A DNA stretch of 64,000 nucleotides from Mytilus edulis (lineage: Eukaryota > Mollusca > Bivalvia > Mytilida > Mytilidae). The stretch is taken from positions 5,321,486-5,385,485 of the forward strand of contig NC_092350.1 of the NCBI RefSeq assembly GCF_963676685.1. The letters are read 5' to 3'. Of the stretch, positions 1 to 12,600 are shown one piece after another (position 1 is the stretch's first letter; each line of letters starts with the position of its first letter). The translations under genes and the position numbers were made by a program. A model generated the notes under the pieces. That model was not told the origin of the DNA, searched no databases, and saw only the letters and a program-made list of their open reading frames with translations.

Positions 1-3000
1 AGGTCACGTTTTCCAAAGGAAGTCGAAATCTTCGTTACAACAAGAAATACTCAGACAGATACCTTGCTGAAGAGAGCATTTGTTTTCGCCAATAACAGTT
101 ATAACGTAAGTGTATTGATATTTTTAAATACTATTTTTACTACTTTTAAATTTACAAGGATTTAATAAAAGTATAACTAAAAAGTCAAATAAAGTTTCAA
201 AATTAGCTTATTATATATGAATCCTAATGCAATTTCGTCTGTAACGTTCCACAACTTCAGGTCCTTTATTCTACGTTTGATGCTCTGGTTTTAAGCGGGC
301 ATGGACAGATGTCGTGCAACTGATTTTGAAATGTATGATTCTACTATGTTGTTTTTTTGGATTGCTTAAGAATGCAAATATCATTATTATATTTCAAAAT
401 GCGCATGCATTATTTGGTGCCTTATAGATAGTTAATTCAGTTAACCGGTGATGCAAGTGTTATGGTAAAGACAGCAGCTTCATGCAACACAATTAATTTG
501 TATATGATGTTTTTTATAGGTAATTCTGTCGCCCTCAAATTTCATGGCTTTAGATCACGTGAGTGAACCTGATTCCAGTCTTCCAGGCGATTATTGGGCT
601 ACAAGATACATCAATATATCAAAGATCCATGGTTATGCTCCAGATAACTTCTGCTGTAACTTCCGACCAGACAAATTTAATTATGTTTCTACCCGAACTG
701 ACGAGATGGAGAACTATGGCTGCTTAGATGACATATATTGTGATTTCCCAATTGGCAAAACACTCGTAGATAGAATTTATTCAAATTTGAAAGGTATGAT
801 TTATGTATTTTATTTAAAGTTTTATAAAAAAAAAAAAAGATATTAAGAAAATAAATGAAAGTATTTATAATTTGAAATATTAATGAAAATGTTAATAGTT
901 CATGAAATAGGTCTCTTGACACAGACAGACGGTGTTTGCTTTTATTCTAATTATCTAAGGTGATGGCTTTTTTCTGTCATTAATGTTACCAAAATTCAGA
1001 TGTTCTTTGTAGAATTTATGTTCAAGTCGTCAAGACACAAATCTATAGTCTTTCTCCGATGAAAAATTGGCGATATAATAATCGATATTTGCTACTTATA
1101 CCACATCTTTGGTTTTTTTCCTACGTCAAGTTTAATTTTATATCTAATTGTATATCTTCTTAATTTCTAGGAATGCAAACCCAGGTATGGACTACAAAAA
1201 TCAGAAGCGAAGAACATTTGTTTCAGCTACTTATGCCAAGGTTGATCGCTTTTGCTGAAAGGGCATGGCATAAAGCTCCATGGGAGTCTACTTACAAACC
1301 CAGAATTAACCTCCGACGGGGCTTCCCAATACCAGACCTAAAAGCCCAGGAAAAAGATCTTGTTGAACTATTGAGTGCTATTGGTCATAAGGAATTTGAT
1401 AGGTTGGCAGACCATGGTATTCAACCATTTATTCCTCCTCCAGGCGCAAGGTAATTATCTTTAGCATCAACATATTTATTGTTTGTTTTACGTACCTCTT
1501 AATTGAGACTTATTACGGACATTCGTCCCATGCTAGGGACTTATTTATTTATAAGATTGTTTATGGTTTTTAGTTGTCTCGTGTCAATGTTGATTGGATC
1601 ATTGTCCTGTTTTATATATATATTTATGGCTCATTATCTTAGTTGATCTTTATTTGTTCGCTGTTATATTTTAATACACTTTTTTTTAACTGTTGTGCAC
1701 TGCAGCTATTTTTTACATGAAATTAAAGTTTGTTTTATTGTGCTGTTATGTTGTTGTCTCAATCGTCGATGTAACAATTATTATACTTGTACAAATCGTC
1801 TAGATGTAACAATTATTATACTTGTACACGCGAAACAAGAAGGAATGTATATGTTGTTGTCTCAATCGTCTAGATGTAACAATTATTATACTTGTACACG
1901 TGAAACAAGAAGGAATATATATGTTTTTTTACAGTTTTTCTTTTACAGAAGAATCGAAACTGTAGTATTGTTCATTACTTTTTTAGAATCCTTACCATCA
2001 ACGAACCAGCCAAAAATGGGCAACCAGCCAAAGTAAGGAAAATTTTACAGACTGACAGATCATATCCAGCATTTACACAGCAAGTGATCTCAACACAAAA
2101 TAAATGGCAGGACATCAAACCAGCAACAGATATTTCAAGCTTAAAGATGACAGAACTGAAATTTAGAGCAAGGTAATCTTTATTTTGATACTTTTGATTC
2201 AATACTAGATTCATAGTTTGATCTGAATGAAAGCTGTTGTGTATAAATCGTACACTGGACAGTTGTTGTCGTATCTAATATCCTAATAGCTATTTCATTT
2301 CAATTGGAGATGTTTTTGAAAATATTTGTTATTACTTAATTCAAATTTTGTGAGACTCTGGACGATTTAGATCATTTTTTGATTCAATGACGCATGGTGT
2401 ATTTTGGTTATTTTTTTTTACGTCGGTTTACTGTATTATTGGCAATTCAGATCATTTAGAGATTGACGCATTTTCTTTATTATTTATGTTGGGTTTCTGT
2501 CTCTTAAACCAACATTTTTTTTTTTCATTCTTTAATTGATATTCTTCCCAATGCACTATGTTAGAAGTTTTATCATGAACAGTTAAACTGCATGCCATTT
2601 GCTTTTGTAATGATAGTTTTAATCAATTTTGTTGTTTTGTTTACAGAAATAATGATACGACTAAATTTAGTAAAGTAACAACTCTACAAGTTGAGGTAGG
2701 TACCAGTTAATACAGCTTTAATCATTGCGGTGACGTCAGCCTATTCATTTACCTCCGGGCTCATGGTTTCTTTTTCAAGAATCATCGCTTATCCATTGTA
2801 TATATATCTCTTAACATGTGATATACATGTATTTATAGTCTATCACAATTTGCATGCACACAATTACCCGGCCGGAATACTGATTAAAAATTTGTCCATC
2901 AAGAAGTAGGAACGAAAATGAATGAAAGAGACAAGCGAACAGTCATCATATTGGATCTTATTTCATTGGTCATGTCGTTTTATCATTCTCAGTTTGACCT

Positions 3001-3356
3001 ATTTTCAATAAGTTTTGTAGACAAACATTCAAATAAGGTGCTAAATACTTTTTTTCAATTTAAGTCTTAAAAGAAATGCATAGGCTTAGAAACCCATTTT
3101 ATCTACTGCAGAGGCTTACATTCATTTCACAATTCAAATTACACAGTACATCTTCTTGTATTTTGGTAAATTAAACTTTTTTTCATTTCTTTTATCAGGC
3201 AAATAAGCAATGTTTCTGATCTATTCCTTTCTTATAATTAAATTAAATTAATACGTTTCTCTTATATTACAGGAACCAAAATCTCTACAACAAAGACTAT
3301 TTGATGCTGGATACTGGACGCCTCCACAACAAGTCCGAGGTCCACGTACAGGATAA
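1..3356 (+). CDS. Beta-hexosaminidase (GH20), C-terminal six exons, 5' part outside window
   Basis: Exons by splice consensus: 1-105, 520-793, 1171-1450, 1987-2172, 2647-2695, 3273-3356 (stop TAA 3354-3356). All junction phases agree: 0, then 1, then 2, 2 and 0. Exon 2 reads VILSPSNFMALDH...GDYWATRY, and exon 3 has TQVWTTKIRSEEHLFQ followed by PRLIAFAERAWHKAPWE. Both are the conserved end of the GH20 catalytic barrel in the bacterial chitobiase and eukaryotic hexosaminidase family, which removes terminal N-acetylhexosamines from chito-oligosaccharides and glycoconjugates. Exons 4-6 (DRSYPAFTQQVIS, NKWQDIKPATDI, FRARNNDTTKFSKV) fit the C-terminal Ig/FnIII-like domain found after chitobiase-type GH20 domains. 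The catalytic Asp-Glu pair lies upstream of the window, so activity cannot be judged. No frameshift or internal stop is seen. The protein ends in GPRTG. The gene is tail to tail with the receptor gene ending at 9599. Confidence 0.9.
1749..1926. repeat. Short tandem duplication in hexosaminidase intron
   Basis: A core starting GATGTAACAATTATTATACTTG occurs three times, near 1768, 1803 and 1873. A larger unit of about 104 bases starting TTGTTGTCTCAATCG is present twice, near 1751 and 1855. It lies wholly inside the intron between exons 1171-1450 and 1987-2172. Confidence 0.8.
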
Positions 3357-3676
3357 AATATCCAAACATATTAGCCCTGTGATGCTTGAGCTCTTCTCTG
3401 ACACAAAATTTATCAGTTTTATCGTTTAAGTGGGTTTTATTTGGCTTTTAAGTGTCAAAACAAGGTTCATTATGTGTTATGGGTTTGCGATTTCAACAAT
3501 TTGTCAAATAATTTGACATTAAATGTGTCAAAGAAGACATGACAAATCTGACCAATCGACACTCAGCTTTCATTGCTCATTAATCATGGTCATCAATGTG
3601 TTTCATCTATGGTCACGTGAGTGTATGCCTTCAAACATGTGTAATTGTGGTGATTGTTATGTTCATAAATCATGTG

Positions 3677-3682
3677 AATAAA
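3677..3682 (+). promoter_or_regulatory. Polyadenylation signal AATAAA of the hexosaminidase gene
   Basis: A canonical AATAAA lies about 320 bases after the TAA stop, inside an A/T-rich stretch and followed by a T-rich segment near 3700-3720. This gives a 3' UTR of ordinary length. Cleavage should fall near 3695-3705 (inference). Confidence 0.6.
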
Positions 3683-5984
3683 AATTATAAAAAATAATGA
3701 AGTTTTTGTTTTATTGTTTTTAGGTTAAACATTTTGTTACGATTAATCTTTACCTTTGAATAACAAATTAATCGAATTTTCAACTTTCATTTTCAAGCTG
3801 TCCATATGGTAAATGAATGTATCAAAACAGGTAATACTATTCCGAAAATAATATTCCGAATGATAAGAACGTGAAGCAATCAACACTTATCATAATGAAA
3901 GAAGATCTCTAAAGTAATCATTTACGTGGGAACATTCACCTTTTCATTCACATCTGTATCCAGTTGTGATAAGATAATTCAAGACCAAGATGTATTTATA
4001 CATTTAGGAAAAAACGGTACAATGCGACAGTGGTGATCCAACCCTTTTCTACAAAAAGAAACAACGAAAAAAAAACAAAAAAACAAACAAACACACAAAA
4101 ATCAAACAACAACCGAACTTAACACGAAACTATTTAATGATGTATTTTTTATGTTCAAAATATTTCAAAAAAGACTAAACACATATACATGACACAAATG
4201 AGAACTATCTCTTTAACAAAGGATAATTGTCACTGAAACGGATATCTTTATACACTTAAAAATAGTCAGAGCCCAAGAGATGACTCGATTCAGAAAAATG
4301 GTAATCTCTTAGATTTTTCCCGTTCCTGCTCATTTCTCAGTGGGGATATAAAATCAATTACCTCGTGCAGACAGACTGTATTGGTATTTGCACGTTAAAG
4401 AATCATTAAAACAACAAACAAAGCTCTTTTGTATTCACTATTAGTTTGTTCTAGACCTGAACTTGCATGAATTATTTTCAGTAGGCGTTTAGCTAACAAA
4501 AAGCAATCAAAAGTAAAATCATAAAAATACTGAACTCCTAAAACGGAAAGTCCCTAATCTAATGACAAAATCAAAAGCTCAAACACATCAAACGAATGGA
4601 CGTATTTACGCTATTTTACATAAGATATGCAGACAAGAAAAATGCTGGTTTCGAAGAAGTATTTTTTACATAAGATAAATATCAAAGTGGTCCGTATAGG
4701 TATAATGTTCGACCTCTACTGCTGACGACCTTTTCATCAATAATTTGTTCTAATGCTGAACATGCATGAATTATTTCCAGTAAGCATGAAGCAAACAACA
4801 TGCAATCAACCCCCCGAAACACTATTTTACATAAAAGAAAAGCGAAAGATGCCAGAGGAATATTCCGAAACATTATTTTACATAAGCAATCAACATGCAG
4901 AACCACTATTTCTGAAACATACATTGAACGACAAAATATTTTTTTATTTACCTGTGTGACATCAAACGCGCGATTCTACGTCTTATTCAATGTTAATGTT
5001 ACCATGTGTCTGTCATGGTAAAGGATTCGGTACCAGTACTTAAAATCTGTCAATCCTTTATGGGTGGATTTTACATATATAAATTAAATCGTATAATAAA
5101 AAAGCAAAATGAGTTTGTTAACTTTGATGTATGCTTTTTGTGCTTTGTTACATTTTTTTTATAGTGATTAAGATGATAACACAATGTTGGGTTCCATTAA
5201 TATATCCTCAAAAAGTAGAAATGAAAGAAACAACACAGACGACTTTCTAAACTTCATTTTAAACTTATAGCTCGAATATGACATAAGCAGTCATCTCAGC
5301 ACCAGAATATATTATAAACTATTAATTTTGAAACTATAAATCCCCTTTCCCAACCTTATCAACAATTAACCAACTTTACCTGTTTATGGGATTGATTTTT
5401 TTATCTTAAAAGACACCAAGACGTTGTTGATAAATATTCCGTATCAACTGCACAGATAATACATAAAAGACTTAAAATATAAATTATAGGTACTGAAGTT
5501 GTTCATCATTTTGTTTAAGTGTTATATAGTGTTATTTCTATTTGTCTATGTATAATTTTACCCTATATTGTGTAATCACTATAACAACAAGCAACTATGT
5601 TTCTAGTCATGTTGGTGTTTGTTTTTTAGCAGTTGTTTTCCTGTTATAGTTGAGTTGTTTACCTCGGTTTTAGTTTGTGACCTGGATTTGTTTGAACCAA
5701 TTTATGACTTGATCAGCGATATCCTACTGTTGCCTTAAATTAGTTTATTTTTGTGATATCCTTTTGATAGGATCCTATATTTATACACCCCGTCATTGTG
5801 TAATTGTGAAATGTTTATATTTATGTAGTCTTGTCTTTCATTTTTGCTTATGTGCTTTGAGTGTCTATTTACCATTTTCTTTTTCTTGGTTGCCATATTT
5901 GTTTGTTTGATAAAGATTCTAACGTTGTGTTGACTGCTATTCCTCGTTTATTGCATATCATGTCTGTTGGTTATGCTCAAACAT
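3683..5984. other. Intergenic, no gene seen
   Basis: AT-rich sequence without a supported exon. Near 4510-4605 there is a fragment of interspersed repeat family B (AAAACGGAAAGTCCCTAATC, then CAAACACATCAAACGAATGG). Near 5600-5760 there is a weak fragment of repeat family F. The short ORFs around 4680-5020 show no codon or domain signal. Confidence 0.5.
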
Positions 5985-5994
5985 TGTTGTCACT

Positions 5995-6170
5995 ATCAGA
6001 GAATTCTATGATACTGTCATACAAGTGAGAAGCTTAGCTAGCTATACAATTAAACCAGGTCTAACTCACCATTTTCTACAGAAATGCATGTACCAAGTCC
6101 GAAATATGACAGTTGTTTTACATTCGTTTGATGTGTTTGAGCGTTTGATTTTGCCATTTTGCACAGGAAT
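5995..6170 (-). repeat. Interspersed repeat family B, fragment
   Basis: Reverse-strand copy of a family seen many times in this window, recognised by ACTGTCATACAAGTGAGA, AAACCAGGTCTAACTCACC, ATGTACCAAGTC and CATTCGTTTGATGTGTTTGA. Other copies are near 7385, 12455, 19840, 31365, 40225 and 48620. It appears non-coding; the ORF across it is not conserved between copies. Confidence 0.7.
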
Positions 6171-6742
6171 TTCCGTCTTGATTTTTCTTTGGAGTTGGGT
6201 ATTTTTGTTTTATTTCACCTTTTGTTGTAGTATGCGTACATTATAGTAAAAAAGCGTAGACGTTAGTTCGCATTTCATAGAGTAACGTGTTACACACTTC
6301 TAACGTACGCTAGAGCTACGTAACGATGTTTAACAAAACATGTGGTTCCCGTTGCAATAAGAAACGAGTAGCATACCTAAACCTGTCATCCCTATCAGAA
6401 ACTTATATGATTATTTGCATCATCAACTTTTAATTGGATGGCTAACTATCCAATCAAAAAGAGATTATAATTCCATTAAAATTGCGTCAGTCAACAGACT
6501 GGAAGACTTCCATAAAAGTAATTTCAACAGAATAATAATATTAGTTAGTTTAATATTCGTTATATAGAAATTTGAAATTTTTATATACATGACTTCATAT
6601 TTTGGCGGAACATTCAGTATAAAAATATATATAACAAACAGCACAGAACACGATAGAAAAGAATGTTACAACGAGAATAATCTTTGTAAACATTCGCTTT
6701 GCTTTGGTTGAAAATAAACTCATCATAAATATCAGGATTAAA

Positions 6743-6905
6743 TTTTGTATTTACGCCAAACGCGCGTTTCGTCTACAAAAGACTCATTAGTGACGCTCGA
6801 ATCCAAAAAACTCAAAAACACGGCCAAATAAAGTATGAAGTTGAGGGCATTGAGGACCAACATTCCTAAAAAGTTTGCCAAACACAGCTAAGGTAATATA
6901 TTCCT
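6743..6905 (+). repeat. Interspersed repeat family A (GCGCGTTTCGTCTAC core)
   Basis: Contains CGCGCGTTTCGTCTACAAAA, then GACTCATTAGTGACGCTC and GAAGTTGAGGGCATTGAGGA. Reverse-orientation copies are at about 27014-27190, 29455-29690 and 47905-48125. It resembles a SINE or short non-autonomous element, but I see no clear tRNA-type promoter boxes, so the class is open. Confidence 0.7.
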
Positions 6906-6924
6906 GAGGAAGAAAAGCCTTAGG

Positions 6925-7265
6925 TGCATGTTATGGGGAGGGTTTGGATCCTGCTAACATGATTAACCCCGCCACATTATTTATGTATGTGCCTGTCCCA
7001 AGCCAGGAGCCTGTAATTCAGTGGCTGTCGTTTGTTTATGTGTTACATATTTGTTTTTCGTTTATTTTTTTATATAAATAAGGTCGTTAGTTTTCTCGTT
7101 TGAATCGTTTTACATTGTCATATCGGGGCCTTTTATAGCTGACTATGCGTTATGGGCTTGCTCATTGTTAAAGGAAGTGCGGTGACCCATAGTTGTTAAT
7201 ATCTGTGTCATTTTGGTCTCTTGTAGACAGTTGTCTCATTTGCAATCATACCACATCTTCTTTTT
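6925..7265 (+). mobile_element. Penelope-like element 3' tail, subfamily 2
   Basis: Shares the signature CCCGCCACATT...CTGTCCCAAGCCAGGAGCCT with the 3' untranslated tail of the element at 41990-45599, then diverges and ends in CTCATTTGCAATCATACCACATCTTC. Short fragments of the same end recur near 8385 (reverse), 11363-11424 and 21890-21965. No coding part is attached, as expected of 5'-truncated retrocopies. Confidence 0.65.
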
Positions 7266-7384
7266 AATATTTAGTATTTCAAATGTTCAAATGTTTTTTC
7301 GCGGTGACAATCTACTCTATCACCCCTTGGCTATGTGTTAGTGACCGTGCAAGTGCTGTATAGCCAGTGTCGTTAAAAATTTCC

Positions 7385-7960
7385 ATTTGTTGTGACAAGT
7401 AAAATCACAAAAATACTAACTCCGAGGAAAATTCAAAACGAGAAGTCCCTAATCAAATGGCAAAATCAAAAGCTCAAACACATCAAACGAATTAATAACA
7501 ACTGTCATATTCCTGACTGGGTACAGGCCTTTTCTGTAATAAATGTAGAAAAATGGTTGATTGAACCTGGTTTTATAGCTAGCGAAACCTATCACTTGTA
7601 TGACTGTCGCATCAAATTCCATTATATTGACAATGATGCGTAAACAATACAAACAGACGTAATAGGTAAAAATGTCAAATATACAGCAGTCAACATTGTG
7701 TTTTAATCTTAATCACTGAACAAACAAGCAAGTATGTAACAAAGAAGCACATAATGGCATATCGATCAAGCATATTAGCAAAAATTATAGACAAGAATAC
7801 ACAAGTTTGCCATAGTACAATAACACAATGACGGGATGCACAATTACAGAGTCACTTTTATATATGTAACAAAAAACACAAAAGGCATACAGATAAGCAC
7901 AAAGCAAAAACGAAAGACAAACAACCAACAAGTTTGAATTGCACAATAACGGGATGTATA
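7385..7960 (+). repeat. Interspersed repeat family B, longer copy
   Basis: The best-preserved + strand copy. It runs from AATACTAACTCCGAGGAAAATTC through CATCAAACGAATTAATAACA, CCTGACTGGGTACAGGCC, GGTTGATTGAACCTGGTTTTAT and ATCACTTGTATGACTGTCGC, then a looser A-rich part. Its ORF is not kept in other copies, so I treat it as non-coding. Confidence 0.65.
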
Positions 7961-9022
7961 AGCACACATAACTTGAATTTAACAGTTTTATTGTTTGTTA
8001 AATGGAATTTACTTGTAACTGCATTTGTTTCGCTATAAATAAAGAAAACACACATAAATACTCTCACTACTAATTGCATAAAATAAAAAAATAAATACAC
8101 ATTTCCATTTAAATAAAAATATGCTTTTAATGATAAATTGATAAATAAATAAGAAATACTAATCATAAATATAGTAACAAGTTTAAACTATATAAATAAT
8201 TTAACAATTAGTTAATAGTATTTGGTCCCTAAATCTTAAGAATAGTAAACATATTTACACCTTTGAAAGTTATGCTTATTACATTAAAGCAAAATAGGAT
8301 GATACAGCTCGACAGTTGTGATGTCATTATAATATCATAATTTTTTCAAAATGACAGGATTCACATAAAAATAAAAGATCACAAGATGATGTGGTATGCT
8401 TGCCAATGAGACAACTCTTCCTAAGAGACCAAAAAGAAATTAAAACGGCCATTTTGCACATACTAGTATATTTTGGACAATTGAATTAATTGCAAAGTCC
8501 ATACCTAGAAAAAAGTGTAATCAATTGTACTATGTTTGGACAAGCTACATTATATCAAAACATCTATTAAATGAATTATAAAGCCTTGATTTATATCTTA
8601 ATATCATTTAAAGATCTCAAAATGAGCCTATTTTGGCACTATATTTGTTGGCATTTTTAATAAAATTTAAAAAAACACATAATTTTTAATTAACTGGAAA
8701 CATACTATTGTTCTAGGTAGTGCAATCGACTTTTGGGCTACATTAACCAAAATGAGAGGAAAGCAAGACAGCTTTACGTGAAAACTGAATATTTGCCATT
8801 GGAGAACTGATATAAGGCAAACAACAATCCGTTTGAAAAAATTATAAATAGAAGCAGGAACATCAATTATTAAAAAAGAACAATTTATTTATGATTTTAT
8901 AAACGTTTGCATATATTTTATAAAAAAGAACTGACTAACTGGTAATTAACTAAACTTAAACTAATGCATTACATTATATTGAATATAAATACTGTCCTAA
9001 ATAAACTACATGTTTTCATTAT
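7961..9022. other. Intergenic, no gene seen
   Basis: Strongly AT-rich with homopolymer runs. There is a short reversed repeat fragment around 8385-8445 (GATGTGGTATGCTTGCCAATGAGACAAC). No exon, RNA gene or long repeat is recognised. Confidence 0.5.
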
Positions 9023-9568
9023 TTAAGGTGGTATGGGTGTATTTCGCTATCTTAGATTGTAAAAATACAGAGAACCTAAGATTCAGATTTCCAATCAAGT
9101 TAGAAAAAATTTATGTAGAAATGCAGACAACTAATATGAATTTGAGTTTAAAAGAACAAATTTATAGGATTATAACTTATAAATATTAATATTTTTACAA
9201 ATGTATGTTATTTTTGCTTGATATTGAATGTTTTTAAATTGGCATTCAAAGGGGAGGTACGTCTGAAATAGTGTATTTTCTGAAGGAATCTACATGAAAT
9301 TTTGCTATTTTTCATGTTGGCAAGAAAAAAACGTTTGTTGACCCTTTTCTTTCGATATTCTCAAAGCATTTTCTATCTTTTCGTATTTAATTTTTACAAT
9401 TCAATCATTTGCTTTAGCCTTTTTTCACATAAGGATGTTTTTTCTTGTATCATCCATACAGAAAAAATGTCGGGTTAAGCCGTTAGGCAGGTTACACTGT
9501 ATATCAATAAATACTACGTTTTGGCAAAGTGTGATTTTTTTTTAATTTAGACACCCATTCCACCTTAA
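9023..9568. mobile_element. MITE with TTAA ends (piggyBac-like), copy 1
   Basis: Starts TTAAGGTGGTATGGGTGT and ends ACACCCATTCCACCTTAA, near-perfect terminal inverted repeats with one mismatch. TTAA at both ends is the target preference of the piggyBac superfamily. Internal sequence is non-coding. It lies about 30 bases beyond the stop codon of the receptor gene and so probably inside its 3' UTR. A second copy is at 13873-14451. Confidence 0.75.
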
Positions 9569-9598
9569 GAGTTGTTTTGGGATGTTTTGTAGTTATCT

Positions 9599-9685
9599 TC
9601 AGTCAATATAGTCGTACGTATCAACATGGTGTAGATAGTGTTCTAGATAGTATTCTGTCACTGTGTAACACATTTCATATTCATC
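9599..9685 (-). CDS. PTP-like domain last exon and C-terminus
   Basis: 87 nt, phase 0, acceptor TATTTTAG. DEYEMCYTVTEYYLEHY matches the final PTP helix (x-Q-Y-x-F-C-Y-x-x-x-x-E-Y). It ends DTYDYID then TGA. The YDYI motif repeats the one in the juxtamembrane exon at 20093-20039. Confidence 0.85.
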   Translation of the reverse strand, partial: DEYEMCYTVTEYYLEHYLHHVDTYDYID

Positions 9686-12600
9686 CTAAAATATAAACAC
9701 TAGAAAAATACAGCCAGTGATTGAAATAACAGTTGGTTTTGAACATATAATCATTTTTAAAGTCATAACAATAGATTTTTGGTGTTCAATCTTGTGCAAT
9801 GTTTCGGTTAACTGTCATACGTACTCACGGATATACATTCATTACTGTTTAGACTATTCACTTACAGTTAGGTTAGGATTGTTCAGTAGCTTTTCAGACA
9901 ATTCAGTATAATCTTGAAATAGACAGGTAAATTATAACTTCTGAAAACCTTAAAGGGGCACTACGTACGAGATATATAAAAAAATCTAAAGTATGGAACA
10001 TATATAATTCCATTCATACATTATGTGTATATGCATACGAAACTTACAAAATCCTGAAAGACACTGCTGATGTTTCGTTTGGCAGTTATAGCACTTTCTA
10101 ACAGATTGAAAATGCCTTCCTTCTTCATTGCCTTAGCTACATCTAAACAAACGTAGAGAACACCACTGATCCTCAATCCAAAGGATTTGCTGAAGAAATG
10201 AAAATAATTATGTTTACTGCATATTTAAACAGGGGAAGTTAAATTAGTAAGATATCAATGGTATTGAAATCAGTATATCTTTTGTTATATTCAAAACAAT
10301 ATAACAGTACTTCTAAATTTGTAAATAGTAACCAGTCGTCAAGCAATAAATTAGTTTGAGTTGAAAATGCAATTAGATTAATTAAATCAAATTAATAAGT
10401 CACAACTTTTGTTGAATATTGTCGCTCTAAACAACAACTAGAGGAAACCTACTATTTCAGTCTAACTTGTACACACATTTTTTTATATGAATCAAATCCA
10501 AACATTTAGAACAGACGCGTCACATTTGTGATATAGATCGATTGTACCTTTACAACAAACAGTTGTTGGCATGACACGGGTTATGTTCTTCTCATATATG
10601 TTATGATGGTATGATACTAAACCCCTAACGGGAAGGATTGTGCCTGATGTTCATATGATGAAATCATAATCTTTCAGTCAGTTTAATTGAAGTCTAGAGC
10701 TGGCATGTCAGTTAACTGCTAGTAGTCTGTTGTTATTTATGTATTATTGTCATTTTGTTTATTTTCTTTGGTTACATCTTCTGACATCAGACTCGGACTT
10801 CTCTTGAACTGAATTTTAATGTGCGTATTGTTATGCGTTTACTTTTCTACATTGGTTAGAGGTATAGGGGGAAGGTTGAGAACTCACAAACATGTTTAAC
10901 TCCGCCGCATTTTTGCGCCTGTCCCAAGTCAGGAGCCTCTGGCCTTTGTTAGTCTTGTATTATTTTAATTTTAGTTTCTTGTGTACAATTTGGAAATTAG
11001 TATGGCGTTCATTATCACTGGACTAGTATATATTTGTTTAGGGGCCAGCTGAAGGACTCCTCCGGGTGTGGGAATTTCTCGCTACATTGAAGACCTGTTG
11101 GTGACCCTCTGCTGTTGTTTTTTATTTGGTCGGGTTGTTGTCTCTTTGACACATTCCCCATTTCCATTCTCAATTTTATTTGATTTTATTTTTTTTGTAT
11201 CGAATATACATTTTCAAAGTTACTTCATTGCATATATTTATCGTACATATCATTCAGAATTTAACTGAAGTTAATTGTAAAAATATGAAAATGAAAAGCG
11301 AATTAATCACGATTTATACTAATTACACAAATATGAAAACGACACAGTGATACATCGTTTAATTTCTGTGTCGTTTGGTCTCTTCTAAAGAGTTTTCTTA
11401 TTGGCATAATACCACATCTTCTTATTTTTGTATGGAAGTATAAGATGTATTATATTAAAATATCATTAAAGTAAAATAAAGAAAAAAGATACTATAACCC
11501 GTTATTCTATTTTATTCTCATCATCTATCAGATAGTAACAATTGATGATATATGAAAGGAAACTGTTTTTTTTTTTATATAATATAAAGTTCATATTCAG
11601 AGTTATAATAGTAAAAATAATAGAAAAATACTGTATTTATCAAAACTAATGTATTTATGAAAAATAATAAATATACTAACAAAAGAATAAATATATACTT
11701 TAAGATACCCTGGTCTGGAGGTACTACTAAACAAGGATCTCTACAGAAACGGCTGTACAAGTGAAGAAACAGCATTCGTAATATTGTTGTTGAATGAAAA
11801 AAAGAATGTAGGTAAAACATTCAATGGGCAATATAATTCTACGTCAATAACATACCTGCCAAGAAGAAGAACGTTTCCCTTTCTGTCACTGACTTTATCA
11901 ACCAGGCAACTGAGTACATCAAAATCCGGGTATTTATCTGTATATTTTGAGTTATAACTTTTAAATATTTCAATCTTGATAGCTGACTTCGTGTTCTGTA
12001 ATTGTTTAATTGATTTATTGATGATTAGAAAGAAACGTTAGAAATTAATAGTAGAACACATACACTGGTGGTAAACTGATCACCGTAACTACAGTTTCGG
12101 TGATCTCAACATGGCGGAGCCCAAAACATGTAAAATCGTCTTTTGGTAAATTCTCCGTTTACACACATTGTTTGAAAATATTTTCCCAGCCACTAGATTG
12201 ATATGTACGGTATTGTTGTATGTGTGTGTTCTTAATATAATTTGTGACCTTGATACCGAAATAATAGCCATTAAAATTTACAGAAGATCATCGTAACTCA
12301 AAAAGTTGTGGACACATAACTTGAAGGATAATCGTAACTGATCATAGTGTCAGAAACCTCGGCTAACGGAATATTAATTAAAAAAATCTTGTGATAACAA
12401 CAAACGCGTAAACAACATTCGTGATCGAAATATTTTTTCATTATAAGGTGAAAAATAAAATCCCAAAAATACTGAACTCTGAGGAAAATTCAAAACGGAA
12501 AGTCACTAATCAAATGGCACAATCAAATGATAAAACACATCAAACGAATGGACAACAACTGTAATATTCCTGACTTGGTAAAGGCATTTCCAAATGTAGC

